The notes under the pieces were generated by a model that saw nothing but the letters and a program-made list of their open reading frames with translations, had not been told where the DNA came from and searched no databases. This document shows, piece by piece, positions 1 through 10,183 of a stretch of 64,000 nucleotides of DNA. Positions within the stretch are counted from its first letter, which is position 1, and every line of letters starts with the position of its first letter. Source of the stretch: Blattamonas nauphoetae (taxonomy: Eukaryota; Preaxostyla; Oxymonadida); the NCBI GenBank assembly GCA_033064195.1, contig JARBJD010000164.1:97349-161348 (forward strand), written 5' to 3'. The position numbers were made by a program, and so were the translations under genes.

Positions 1-410
1 AATTGAAACCATCATAAATCATATGGTCAACTTGTTGTGATGCTGTTCTTTTGAGACAGGATGTGTGTCTTGGGCATGACTACGTGAACTTCATGAATTT
101 TGATGGAGATGGAGATTTGTGAAAGATTAAGAGTTCATGGACTGAATTATTAAATCGTTCGGGAAGAAAAGTCAATTTATGTCCAGAAGCGTCTCTCGGG
201 GGAACGATGAAATCGTGGCATTGAGAATGTAATCGAAGATTTGTGATGAGCTTGTTTAGAAGGTGGACGGAAAAAAAGTGAGAGTATTTCAGGAATTTGG
301 AGGAAATATACGAAAATATATACTAAGAAACAAGAATCACTCAATTAGCACAGATTGGGAATGAGAACGCTTATTTGGGAGCTTCGAGAGTTGCCTCTCT
401 TCACCGAGAA
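1..410. other. 5' flank of eS10, no gene seen
   Basis: No convincing reading frame on either strand. AT-rich stretches just before position 345 may belong to the eS10 promoter, but I see no recognisable element. Confidence 0.4.
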
Positions 411-1077
411 ATGTACATTCCAACCCCAAACAGACTCGCAATTCTGCGCTACCTCTTCAACGGTACACTCTTTTGATCATTTCTTCAATCTATATCACTT
501 ATTATCTCCCTTTTCATCTATTTCAAAAATATGTGCTCAGAGGGAGTCTTGCTCGCCAAGAAAGACTTCTATGCCAAGGACAACATCGTTCTCCCAGAGA
601 TTCCAAACATCCACGTTATTAAGCTCATGCAATCATTCACAACCCGCAAATTTGTCACTGAAACCTTCAACTGGCAAAGCTACTACTGGTGCCTCACACC
701 AGAAGGTGTCACATACCTCCGTGAATACCTCCACTTGGATGAGACTGTTGTCCCACAAACAATGAGAGTCACCAAGCAAACCGCTTCTGGAGAAGGTGAA
801 CGCTATGAGAGAAGAGGTGGAAGAAACTTCGGCGAACGTGACGGATATCGCCGTGATGGATACAAAAAGGACGGAGAAAACTTCCGCCCCAACTTCGTAT
901 GTTTTCTATTTCAACATATTACGTGATTTGAAAAACAATCACTCTTTTCGTCTCGACACGTCCACCATCCTTTCATTCTCCATAAACGATTAATCTCTTC
1001 ATTTCTCCTCGATTTTCCATTTTTAGCGTGGTGGTGATGACAGATTCCGTCGCGAGGGTGATGCTCCACGTCAGTAA
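411..1077 (+). CDS. RPS10: Ribosomal protein eS10 (RPS10), 3 exons
   Basis: Cytosolic small-subunit ribosomal protein eS10. The exons are 411-462, 541-896 and 1027-1077. The introns (463-540, 78 nt; 897-1026, 130 nt) have GT..AG ends and joining them gives 152 residues. Family landmarks seen: the N-terminal IPTPNRLAIL block, then EGVLLAKKD, IPNIHVIKLMQS, the aromatic block FNWQSYYWCLTPEG and YLREYLHLDETVVPQTMR. These are colinear with animal and fungal eS10. After that comes the expected basic, Gly/Arg-rich tail (GGRNFGERDGYRRDGYKK). The start is the ATG giving MYIPTPNR; an upstream in-frame-looking ATG at 361 reads into a different frame. Gene length is normal for the family. Very sure. Confidence 0.95.
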
Positions 1078-1282
1078 GACGCACACACTTCGCCTTTGGA
1101 TGTACGAATCATTTTTGACGTTCCTGGAATGGAAACTTGATTGTAATCACTCTTATGATCGTAATTTGGTGTTTTCTGGAGTGGAGTTGCATTTCTCACA
1201 GAGTATCTCGGATATATAGGAAAAACCGATGAATGAGATCTGTGGATCCTTTGTCTAAGGGTTGATCGCTAAACGTTTGAAA

Positions 1283-4200
1283 ATGGAGAAGCCAAAAGCC
1301 AAACGAACTAAATTTGAAATGAAACCGAAAAAGATGCAGATTACAAAACATGCTGTTAAATCTGTTTTCACTCAGCTCCCGGATGAGAAAGAAGATGAAT
1401 CCACTCTTACAAGCAACACGCCTCGTCACAACTTTTGTTTGGAAATTCTGAAGTCAGGCTGTGCAAACTCTTTTTGTGAATTCTTCAACCTCACCAAAGA
1501 AGTTGACTGGTCGGAAAACCACCTCTCCGAATTTGATCACGAACAAAGTGGTGAAGAAACTCGCGAACACGAACGAAAACGAGATCTATTTATCAGTCTA
1601 CCATATTTAAAAGAAACTCTATGTGAAGCAGAAGTCTGCCATCGAGAAAATAAACCAACAGAAGTCTATGAACAATTGAAAAAAACAGCAACCTTCTTCA
1701 AATCAATCGGAGACATCCCCACATCACTTGAATACTACCAAAAAGCTATGAATACTGCTGCTGAAAACCAAGCCCCTGACCTTCAAGCTCAAGCTGCTTT
1801 ACAACTCGCAAAAGGGTATCAGTCTTTTGATGAACTTGACGAGGCAACACGCTTCTATGAGCTCTACTTAACACTCATTTCTGGTGCTGGATCACATGAT
1901 GATGAAATTGCAGCAAAGGGACATCTCATGGAAGTGTATGAAACGAAAGCAGACAAACTTGAAATCGAAAAGCAACAGTACATCACAGCGCACGCTCAAC
2001 AGCAACAACAGCACGGCCAAAAGTCACACGCTGGAAAGCAACGATCGCAAAAAATGGCATTTGGAACATCTCATCAAATGTCAACAGCAGCCTTCACGGC
2101 ACATCGAAAAAGTATCAACAGCGCTTCAGGGACCGAACATGACATCGATGTTCTTGGTTCCACCATTTCCAGTGAATCGAGTCGTGGTGGCCACGATGAT
2201 AGTTACAGCAGATACGTCAAAGATTCCACCACAGCGTCTGTCATATCACTTCAATCCGCTCAAGGCGGATTGAACCAAACAAAAGATCTTTCTGCAACTG
2301 CAGCTGCAGACAGACTTCTTCAAGATGAGGGACTCAAGAAAATTTCCGAACAGCTCGCCTATTGTCTTGAAAAGTTTCTGGAAATGGCACAGGCATGTTC
2401 TGACGCTGTTGCTGAAATTCGTGCTCTTGGTCGTCTCGGGAAACATTATGAACAAAGCAAAGATTATCATAAAGCTATCGAATACTCTACACAGCTCCTG
2501 GAATTGTGCCAAAAGCAAGGAAATACAAACGATGCTGGTGAAGCGTGCCATGCTCTTGCAGGTGCTTATACTGGACTTGGTCAGATGGAAGAGGCCGTGA
2601 AGTATTTGGAAATGAGAATGCAAATTGAAGAAAGTGCTCAAAATGATCAGGAAGCGACGATCAAGTCTCGCGACATCCCGCAGCAGAAGACTCCTCAACA
2701 AGCTGAAGAAGACGAAATACGAGAACAGACCTCGACGCTCGGACAGATCTTGATCAAAACAGGAAAGTACGAGGAGGCCATCCGCTTCTTCGACAAAAAC
2801 TTCAAATCGGCTCGAAAATCGAGTCAACTGGCCCACGAGAAGTACCAGCAGGACCAGCAGGAGATGATGCTCAACCAGATGGGGGTAGGCGACAAGAAGA
2901 AGCAGCTCAAGCAAGCTCTCAAAGAGGAAACACCCAAAGAAGGCAACTCGCCCCCTCCCCAAGCTCAACCGAAGAAGCAATCGATGTTCAACGGGCCCAT
3001 CAAGATTGTGCCTCAGACGTCGAGCGGATTCGTTGAGCAAGCTCGTGTCAATCTGGGTATTGCTCGAGGAAACCACAACTTCCTCCAGTTCATCAAAGAC
3101 GTTCGAGATCAGACCCAATCACAAACCGGAGGGACTCCGCGCCAGTCCATCACATCCCGATCGATGCAGACGAGGCCCAAGGGCGGTCTCCTCCTCTCCT
3201 CCAACCCCGCCCTCGAGTGGGTCAAGATCCAGGCCAGCAAGACCGACCAGAACGCACACCTCCGCCCTGTCCGCATCGACCTCCTTCCTGCTTCGGCTGT
3301 GTTTGGCTCCGTGATGGACGAGGCGTTCGTGCTGAAAGTGTTGGATTTGGAACCTGTGACTCCTGTCACGCTCCAACTGTCCGTCCGCACGCCCAATCGC
3401 TTTGCCTCCCTCTCCAAACCGCCTGCGGAGGACGGGGACACCACACCCGATCCAAACGAAGGAGTGTGGATGAGCATCGCCGAGTTCCTGTCAGACGGGA
3501 AAGGCGTCGTGTCCCTCCCAACCATGTCTCCCACGGGAGGTGACTACCAAGTTGCCGACGCGATGGGGCTGTTCTGGTCGATGGAGAAGGGGATCAGAGA
3601 GCGACTCAAAATGGACGAGCAGGAGCGGCGGAAGAAGGAGTCGAAGGCGGACGAGGTGGTCGAAGAGGAGGAGGACCAGATTGGGCAGATCAACGGCCGC
3701 ACACTCATCGTCAGCACAATGAACGAGGCGACACGCAAAGCCATCCTGCGAGAGCGCGAGAAGCTCAGCATCGAAGAGCAGATGGCCATCGAAGAGGAGG
3801 AGGAGGCGGAGAAGAGGAGGATGGAAGCAGAGGACGAGGAAGAGGAGGACGACGAGGAGCTGGAGGAAGCCATCGAAATGGTCATCACCCTCCCTTCGGA
3901 TTACAACGGTCCAGTCCCGCCGCCTCAATGGATGATCAACGCTGGCATGTTCGACCCGAAGGACGACGACAAGACGAGTCAGGAGAAGTCCGGCGAGTGG
4001 GAAGAAGGTCTGGAGGACCCAGAACGTGAAGTGATGGAGAACGAAGGAGAGATGAGAGAGGAAGGCGACGAGGAGCGACCTGAGGGTGAGGATCAGCCGC
4101 AAGAGCAGAAAGAAGAGGTCAGGCAGTGCATCGTGGTGAAGAAGGTGATCAAGCGCGGCCGGATCTCAAATCGGCTGGAGGCTGTCATGAAGCAGGACTA

Positions 4201-5869
4201 TCACACGTTCCTCGACCAGACACGCTCTCTCCAGCCGCTTGAGTACAAAATTGAGGTGATTCTGGGAAGGGACACTGTTGTGCACGAGGGAACAGTGAAG
4301 CGGGTGTGGATTGATGAGAAGGTGGAAGAGGTTGAGAACACGAGGGAGTGGGAGATCGAAGGTGTGGACATCCGAGCATTCATCCCAAAGCACGAAGATC
4401 AAGCACAAAAAGACGCGACAAAGCGAAAGGAAGGGGAAGACAAGCCAAAATCAGAAGACCCGTCACTCGTCTCTTCTGAAACTGCCTCGCAGAAGCCACT
4501 CGAAGTGGAGCCACCGCTTTCACAGCCCACCACCGAAAATGCACAGCCAGGACAGCCAGCCATTGTCTCCCGTCCGTCAGGCACCGGCGAATTCCTCGAC
4601 ATCCCCCTCGCCACTCCTCTCGCAGGCTCCCTCGCCTCCACACCAGAACTCAGCACACCACGTGAAGTGGAGATCATCACACTCTACCCCATCGTCATCA
4701 TCGTCGCTGCCGGCGGAGGGCCAACACTCGCCCCGGGCGGGTTTGTCTGGTCAGCCCACGTCGCCGCCGTCCTCTCCGCGCACAACTACGCCACCTTCGC
4801 CATCGCCCTCAGCGACACTCACATCGACGGGACTCTTCCGAAGGCACTCCGCCAGGTCCCGCTCGACGCTGTGCCGAACCTTCTGAACTATCTCCGCACC
4901 ACGCCGCCTTATTCGTACACACTCGACTTCTCCAACGTCAGCTTCATCGGATACCGCATGGGTGCTCTTTACGGCATGACACTGGCTCACAAGGTGCCTG
5001 GCCTGTTCCACCGCATCATCGCCATCTCTCCCCCTTCACACACATTCGAAGCTGTTCGATTTTCGGAACACACAAAGTCCCATCCGCCGTTCCTGCACGA
5101 GGGCACTCCTCTACCATTCCTTCATCTCCCGCTCGACGATCAATTCTTCTCGTCGATTGACCTAACCCACACATCTCGATACTACGAAAGGGCTCTCGCA
5201 CGAATGACGCCGCAGGAGAACGAGCAGACGATTGTTCGGATCGAGAAGTTTGTGGGGAAGGTTCTGCTGATCAGCTTTGAGGAGGACCTTGTCTGGCCGA
5301 GCAAGGCGATGTGCGACACGTTGGAGAAGCGGATGATGGTGCAGAAGGAGAAGAACGACCGCGCTCGGAAGAAGAAGCGCGGTGGAATCAACTTCCAATC
5401 GACACTCCAGCAGACCCATCTCCAGAGCAGCCATCTCCACGGCCCCTCCCTCCTCGGCAGGCAGATGTCGTCGGCTCAGCCTGTCGAGCCGGATCTCGTC
5501 TCCGTCGCCAGCTCCAAAAACGAAGAGTCGCAATCGGTCCTCCCTTCGAAGGAAGAGAAGCCAGGTGTGTTTGATCCCAGCACAACACGCACACCTCCCA
5601 CAGACGGTGCTGGGCAGTCACAACGATTCCTCGGGCAGCACAACTCTTCTCTGCACTCGACTGCTCGCAAGCTGGACAAGACGTCGTTCATGGAGCAGCA
5701 GGAAGAGAAGGAGCTGGAGTGGAAGCATATCTGCCTCCCGATTAGTCTTGATTTGTGGCCTCCATTTGCACCTGTGATTGGACGATGCGGAGAAGGCCCA
5801 GCGGCTAAGTTGGAGACGATTTCTCGAGAAAAGGATATCTGGAACCAGATTCTTCGATTTTTGGAATAA
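1283..5869 (+). CDS. TPR protein fused to a degenerate BAAT/acyl-CoA thioesterase-like domain
   Basis: Single-exon frame of 1,528 residues from the ATG at 1283 (an upstream TTG at 1262 is in frame but is not a eukaryotic start). Residues about 100-530 are tetratricopeptide helices (e.g. SIGDIPTSLEYYQKAM, DYHKAIEYSTQLLELC, GQMEEAVKYLEMRMQ, GKYEEAIRFFDKNF), of the kind found in TTC29-like axonemal proteins. Residues about 660-770 match the N-terminal domain of bile-acid-CoA:amino-acid N-acyltransferase/acyl-CoA thioesterase, including GGDYQVADAMGLFWSME. A long acidic insert (about 775-1080) separates this from an alpha/beta-hydrolase core (about 1135-1510). At the nucleophile elbow the expected G-x-S/C-x-G reads GYRMG, with Arg near residue 1225, and no convincing catalytic His is visible near the C-terminus. 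The acid-loop region (FEEDLVW) is present. I infer a non-catalytic scaffold; cellular role unknown. Confidence 0.8.
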   Translation: MEKPKAKRTKFEMKPKKMQITKHAVKSVFTQLPDEKEDESTLTSNTPRHNFCLEILKSGCANSFCEFFNLTKEVDWSENHLSEFDHEQSGEETREHERKRDLFISLPYLKETLCEAEVCHRENKPTEVYEQLKKTATFFKSIGDIPTSLEYYQKAMNTAAENQAPDLQAQAALQLAKGYQSFDELDEATRFYELYLTLISGAGSHDDEIAAKGHLMEVYETKADKLEIEKQQYITAHAQQQQQHGQKSHAGKQRSQKMAFGTSHQMSTAAFTAHRKSINSASGTEHDIDVLGSTISSESSRGGHDDSYSRYVKDSTTASVISLQSAQGGLNQTKDLSATAAADRLLQDEGLKKISEQLAYCLEKFLEMAQACSDAVAEIRALGRLGKHYEQSKDYHKAIEYSTQLLELCQKQGNTNDAGEACHALAGAYTGLGQMEEAVKYLEMRMQIEESAQNDQEATIKSRDIPQQKTPQQAEEDEIREQTSTLGQILIKTGKYEEAIRFFDKNFKSARKSSQLAHEKYQQDQQEMMLNQMGVGDKKKQLKQALKEETPKEGNSPPPQAQPKKQSMFNGPIKIVPQTSSGFVEQARVNLGIARGNHNFLQFIKDVRDQTQSQTGGTPRQSITSRSMQTRPKGGLLLSSNPALEWVKIQASKTDQNAHLRPVRIDLLPASAVFGSVMDEAFVLKVLDLEPVTPVTLQLSVRTPNRFASLSKPPAEDGDTTPDPNEGVWMSIAEFLSDGKGVVSLPTMSPTGGDYQVADAMGLFWSMEKGIRERLKMDEQERRKKESKADEVVEEEEDQIGQINGRTLIVSTMNEATRKAILREREKLSIEEQMAIEEEEEAEKRRMEAEDEEEEDDEELEEAIEMVITLPSDYNGPVPPPQWMINAGMFDPKDDDKTSQEKSGEWEEGLEDPEREVMENEGEMREEGDEERPEGEDQPQEQKEEVRQCIVVKKVIKRGRISNRLEAVMKQDYHTFLDQTRSLQPLEYKIEVILGRDTVVHEGTVKRVWIDEKVEEVENTREWEIEGVDIRAFIPKHEDQAQKDATKRKEGEDKPKSEDPSLVSSETASQKPLEVEPPLSQPTTENAQPGQPAIVSRPSGTGEFLDIPLATPLAGSLASTPELSTPREVEIITLYPIVIIVAAGGGPTLAPGGFVWSAHVAAVLSAHNYATFAIALSDTHIDGTLPKALRQVPLDAVPNLLNYLRTTPPYSYTLDFSNVSFIGYRMGALYGMTLAHKVPGLFHRIIAISPPSHTFEAVRFSEHTKSHPPFLHEGTPLPFLHLPLDDQFFSSIDLTHTSRYYERALARMTPQENEQTIVRIEKFVGKVLLISFEEDLVWPSKAMCDTLEKRMMVQKEKNDRARKKKRGGINFQSTLQQTHLQSSHLHGPSLLGRQMSSAQPVEPDLVSVASSKNEESQSVLPSKEEKPGVFDPSTTRTPPTDGAGQSQRFLGQHNSSLHSTARKLDKTSFMEQQEEKELEWKHICLPISLDLWPPFAPVIGRCGEGPAAKLETISREKDIWNQILRFLE

Positions 5870-6116
5870 TTTCATTTTCATCTCACAATTGCTTCATTCA
5901 TGATTTGACTCGTCGACTTCTTTTCCCGAAAGCAGATGTCTAAAGCAGAGAATTGTCACTTTGTTTCAAAAGGTTCATTATTCGATATTTCCCCCCGAGA
6001 GAGCTCTTGGGGATGAGTGCAAAGAGCGTAAACTTTTAGTCAGAATGGGTGAGGATGAAGTTTGTGGCCTCGGAATGTCTTTGAGGGCTGTAGTCTGAAG
6101 GAATCGATGTTTCGGA

Positions 6117-8880
6117 TCATTCTCTCTTTTTCTTCCGAGACGTCACACCATCGTTCTCTCTGATGCTGATGTTCCAGGCGAAGAGATGGTTGGTGTTGGA
6201 CAAGACATAGACAATCACATTCCTTTCCACCTTCGGCCTCAGATTGGGCGTCTCGTTCGCCCAGACTGTCACTCCCACTGGCACGACAGGCGCGTACATT
6301 GCAGTTGTCGAGATGGGCGTGTGGTGATCGTATGCGAACCCCGGGAAGGTCAACTCGGGGTGCTTTCGAGGGTTACTTGTGAATTGGGAAGTGACTGCTG
6401 GATGGAGGGAGAGGGGGAGGAAGGTGATGGGGTAGAAGAAGAAGGGGGTTGTTCTGTAGTTGGTTGTCTGCTTCGAGGGACGAAGAATGAGAAAAAGGAG
6501 CGTCAAACCGAATACACCATTGCGAGTGTGACTGTCGGTCGTTTCTGCGACGAGACGAGAAAAAGAGATGTGAACGGAATGTTGACCATGAAGCACAGTC
6601 TGTCAGTGGCGTCTCTGACGTGTGTGAGCAAGTTTCTGAGAAGGACGTGAGGAAAAGGGGGGCACACTTCACAGGTCGTTGGATGTGGTCGTATCGCTGG
6701 AGAGTGCCCCCGTCGAAGAGGGACATCGTGTGGAACGACGAGGAGATAAGCAGATAGTCGTCCAATCTGAGCGGCGTGTCGAGCGGTCCCACCACAGTTG
6801 GCAACGCAGTTCCGGTTGATTCTGTACTGTCCTCCGAGGGAATCTGTGGTGTGGGGATGGGTCCAGCTGTTCTGAACGCTTGAGATTGTGGGAGTGGCAC
6901 AGCTCCGAAACGGGCCATCATTTTTGCTGCTAACTCGTCGTCTGGGTGTTGTTCTTCGAGAACGAGAAGCCCTCGTTTCTTTCGCCATTCCATCGTCCCC
7001 TCTTCCTCTCTTTCGTCGGCCGAGGATTGCTCAGATCCAGAATGGACGGACAAGCGTGGAGAGGGAGTCGACGTGAGCGGCGGGTCTGACAGTGTCAGCA
7101 GTTGGAGGAGGCGGTTTGAGGTGACCGTCAGAGGGCGAGGTTGGGTCGGCAGAACGGCACTCTCGTCCAAATCGATGGTCACAGTGTCCTCCGATTGGCT
7201 TTCCTGCTCCTGCTCTTCCTCATCTTCCTCCTCTGCTGCCTCCTCACCTTGTGGTTCCGCTCTGTGTGTTTCATCTCCTTGTGCTTCTTGTGCTTCCTCA
7301 TGACTCCCTTCCTCCTCTCTCTCCTCACGCACCGTCCCATTCTCTGGTGCTTGTTCCAGATGGCTGTCCAGAGCCGCCAATCTCCGCCGTGCTGCCTCCA
7401 ACTCCCGCGTGGCGTCCCTTTGCTGCTGCGCAAGATCATCTCTCCAATTTTGGAGTTGCTGAGACCACGGGTCGGGTGTGATGTTTCGATCCACTCTCCA
7501 GTCGTTATTCTCGTCTCGATCACGATGGTGTTGTTCTGCATCCGCTGGTTGAGGTTGTGATGGAGATGAAGTCGATGTTGTTTCTTCCCCATTCAGTTCG
7601 TTGGTGTCATCTTCAGAGCCTTCCGAATCAGCCTGCTCCGCTGAATCGTTCTCGCCAAGTGCGGCTGACCTCTGCGCAATCCGATGTGCGATGGCCTCCT
7701 CCATTTCATTCTGCTGCTCCTGCACCAGCCCCCGCCGCTCCTCCAGCAGATGCAGAGTCTCCACCAACATTCGATGGAAGTGGAATGTCGGGGCCTCCAG
7801 TTCTCGCAGCCTGTTCTGGTCGGCATTCTCTCTTCCGTCGCCCTCTCCACCTCCCGCGTCGAGTGGAACAAGAAAGTTTCGGACCTGTCCCAATCCCAGC
7901 AGATCCGAGATCCGTCGGTGGCTGCCTCGGGTGGGTGGGCGTTCGCTTTGGTTGGGGACGACGGTCTGCGGCTCGAGAAGGGCGCAATGTCCCCAAAACA
8001 CGCTCATATGGCGAGCAGCTCTGGCTGTCCCTTTTTCCGTTCGGAGAAATGTGGGGACGAACTTCTTTGGAAGAAGGAAGGTCTGCCAATTCCAGTTGTC
8101 GGTTTTGACAGTTCGCACGACCATTCGAGACATCGTCGGAAAGGCGTTGTGTTGTTTGATAAAAGGTGGGTTGAGTTGTTGTGAAGTTGGGACTGGGAGT
8201 GTGAGTGGGCGGTGGGCGCTTGTTGGAGGGAGAAACATCGAAATCTGGTCTGATTGATCGTTCGTGCTGTAATCTCGAAAATGATACGTCAGATCACTGG
8301 TGTCGATTGGATTGATTGTCCATACCCGAATTGTTCCATCGATGCTGGCTGAAGAAAGATATCTTCCACAAGGAGAGATATTTATGCCAGGGATGTTGTG
8401 ATCATGTCCAAGGAATCGAATTTCAGGGATAAAAGTGGTTTTATCTGAAAAATCAGTGTGTGGGGATGAAGAGAGTTTGTTCAACGTCGAGGATAGATCG
8501 AATCTATGAGAAGATGAGTGCGAATTGGTGAGAGTGGTCTGCATGGCGGGCAGATTCTTACCATCTCGTAAATGAACAAGGTGAGTGTTCGAAGAGACAG
8601 CAAAAAGTCCATTTTGTGATGAATTGTAGTGGGAACTTTGTGGAACCGTGATTCCCCAAGGTGAATCAGCTGAGTCATCACAATTGAAAGTTCTATGAGG
8701 ATGATCGAGATCATAAAGAGCGTACTGAAAAGAATCCAGTTTTGTTAGATAAGAAAAATCACCATTTTGTAATCTTAGTGGCTTTTCGTGAATTAGGAAG
8801 ACTTCGACATGATTCTTGTCAAATGTTGCGACGAGGACTGATTGGTTGCATAACACTCCTGATTTGATCTCATTAATCAT
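6117..8880 (-). CDS. Crt10-like WD-repeat protein, at least 3 exons
   Basis: Main exon 8880-6673, then a 27-nt exon 6544-6518 and a last exon 6470-6117, with introns 6672-6545 and 6517-6471 (GT..AG in the sense strand). The model gives 862 residues. The N-terminal third has WD/beta-propeller sequence: SPWGITVPQSS, GLFAVSSNTH and LGHDHNIPGINISPCG followed by SASIDGTIRVW. This resembles the order in yeast Crt10-type proteins. The middle is acidic and low in complexity (E/Q-rich, coiled-coil-like); the C-terminal part (FAYDHHTPISTTAMYAPV) looks folded again. A candidate first exon 8971-8900 would join through a 16-nt intron (8899-8884), but that stretch is better explained by the opposite-strand gene at 8892. 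Function unknown. Confidence 0.7.
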
Positions 8881-8891
8881 ATCCTGGAGGT

Positions 8892-9457
8892 ATGAATACT
8901 AAAAATGACACTTCTTCCTCATCAGAATGGAAACACGCGATTGGTGGTCCCGAAGAGACTATTCCTCCCATTAATTTAACTAAAAGTATTGATGATTGGC
9001 ATGCTACAAAGATATATGACCCTTTAGGAGAGACAGATATAAGATTGAGTCTCTAAACAAGGAAATATTGTGAATGGATGAGGCAGACGTAAGGATCAGT
9101 TGTAGGAAGGTTAAGAGGCTGACAAAACAGAGGTGTAACTGAAAAGACTGGATTTTGGAATATATGTGGACAGGGCTGGTCGAAATGTGCCATGAAACAT
9201 TCAAAGAGGTGATGAAGAAAATCAATACGGGTATTCTCCAATTTCGAGATAAAATATACAATGAAAGGATTTTTGTTCATGAAATGAACCGAAGATCTTT
9301 GCGAAGTGCTCAGGCGCTGCTGTCTGTCTTGAACGCGCGATCTCGTTCATGGTACGAGAACGATAACTTTTTCCTCGAAAAGATCAGTAAGGGTTCAAAA
9401 AAGCTGGAAAATGGTGGAATAATGGTCATGGATGAGGAGAAGGAGTTCTACGAGCAG
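8892..9457 (+). CDS. Unknown helical protein, partial model
   Basis: Not a recognised family. Exon 1 (8892-9048) begins at an ATG and reads MNTKNDTSSSSEWKHAIGG and then KSIDDWHATKIYDPLGE. A GT..AG intron (9049-9146, 98 nt) joins it in phase to a second exon with strongly helical, charged sequence (CHETFKEVMKKINTG, DKIYNERIFVHEMNRRS, ENDNFFLEKISKG). I placed the end near 9457 because the frame beyond that point lies antisense to a better minus-strand gene; the true stop or a further intron is unresolved. Its start codon lies only 11 nt from the start of the divergent Crt10-like gene. The minus-strand readings of the same DNA are less protein-like. Confidence 0.4.
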
Positions 9458-10136
9458 GTCGATTTTGGACGAGTCCAATATCTTCATCTGGTGGTGATTC
9501 TTCCTCTGTTTCTTCATCAAACTCACTGTATTGAAGTTTTTTCTCTTTTTGTGTTGTTTCTTTTCCAGGTGTTGATGCACTCAACGAGAGATCGATTACT
9601 GTTTTTGTTGTCGGATTTTCTTGTTTAGGGGAGGCTGGAGGCAAGGGTGATTGTTTAGGTTTCACTTTTGGTTGGTGGATTGGCTGAAAATGAGGTTTTT
9701 GAGTTTTTGGATTGAGAGGGACGTTTGCTTGTTCTTGAATGTGCTGTTCGAAGAGAATCTTTTTATTCAAAGAATTAACTGTTCCTTCTAATTCTGATCG
9801 AAGTTGTTCAACTTCTTTGGTCTTTTTATGGAGCTGGTTGAATCAATGATGAAAGATTGGTCAATAAAGAGATCGTATCAGACAAAATGAAGGCAGAGAT
9901 CCAATTTCGTTTGAAGATACAAATTACGTTCTTCTAGTTCCTTCACGGTCTTTTTGTTGTGTTCATATGCGTTTACATCTTCATCATCTGAGAGTATTGA
10001 AGATTCAATGTAAAAAGGATGGAAGAGGTCAACCATAGATCCATCTGCCCTTTTCGAGAACAAGGCGTCTTCCAGAGAGGGTGACTGTTGGATATTGATC
10101 TTTTGAAAGGATTACCGTCGTTTCCGAATCGGTCAT
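9426..10136 (-). CDS. Small coiled-coil protein, 3 exons (tentative)
   Basis: Unrecognised. The proposed start is ATG at 10136 (MTDSETT). A very short intron (gtaatc..caacag, about 31 nt) leads into SPSLEDALFSKRADG and an acidic stretch with a heptad-like helix (VKELEERNLYLQTKL). A roughly 50-nt intron follows (gtctga..aaccag), then a second helix (KKTKEVEQLRSELEG) and a Pro/Lys/Glu-rich tail ending RRTPSPHP at 9426. Splice phases agree at both junctions. The tail overlaps the 3' end of the convergent gene at 8892-9457. The start codon lies 47 nt from the divergent zinc-finger gene, consistent with a shared promoter. No function can be assigned. Confidence 0.5.
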
Positions 10137-10183
10137 TTCAGAAATGATGGTTGGATTATGGGCAAGTCATCTCTTTTCTCATA

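Noticed and set aside
6888-8257. Long plus-strand frames antisense to the Crt10-like gene
   Set aside because: Shadows of the E/Q/R-rich low-complexity middle of the minus-strand protein.
8900-8971. First exon of the Crt10-like gene joined by a 16-nt intron
   Set aside because: Phase fits, but the opposite-strand frame over the same DNA is longer and more protein-like, and 16 nt would be far shorter than every other intron here.
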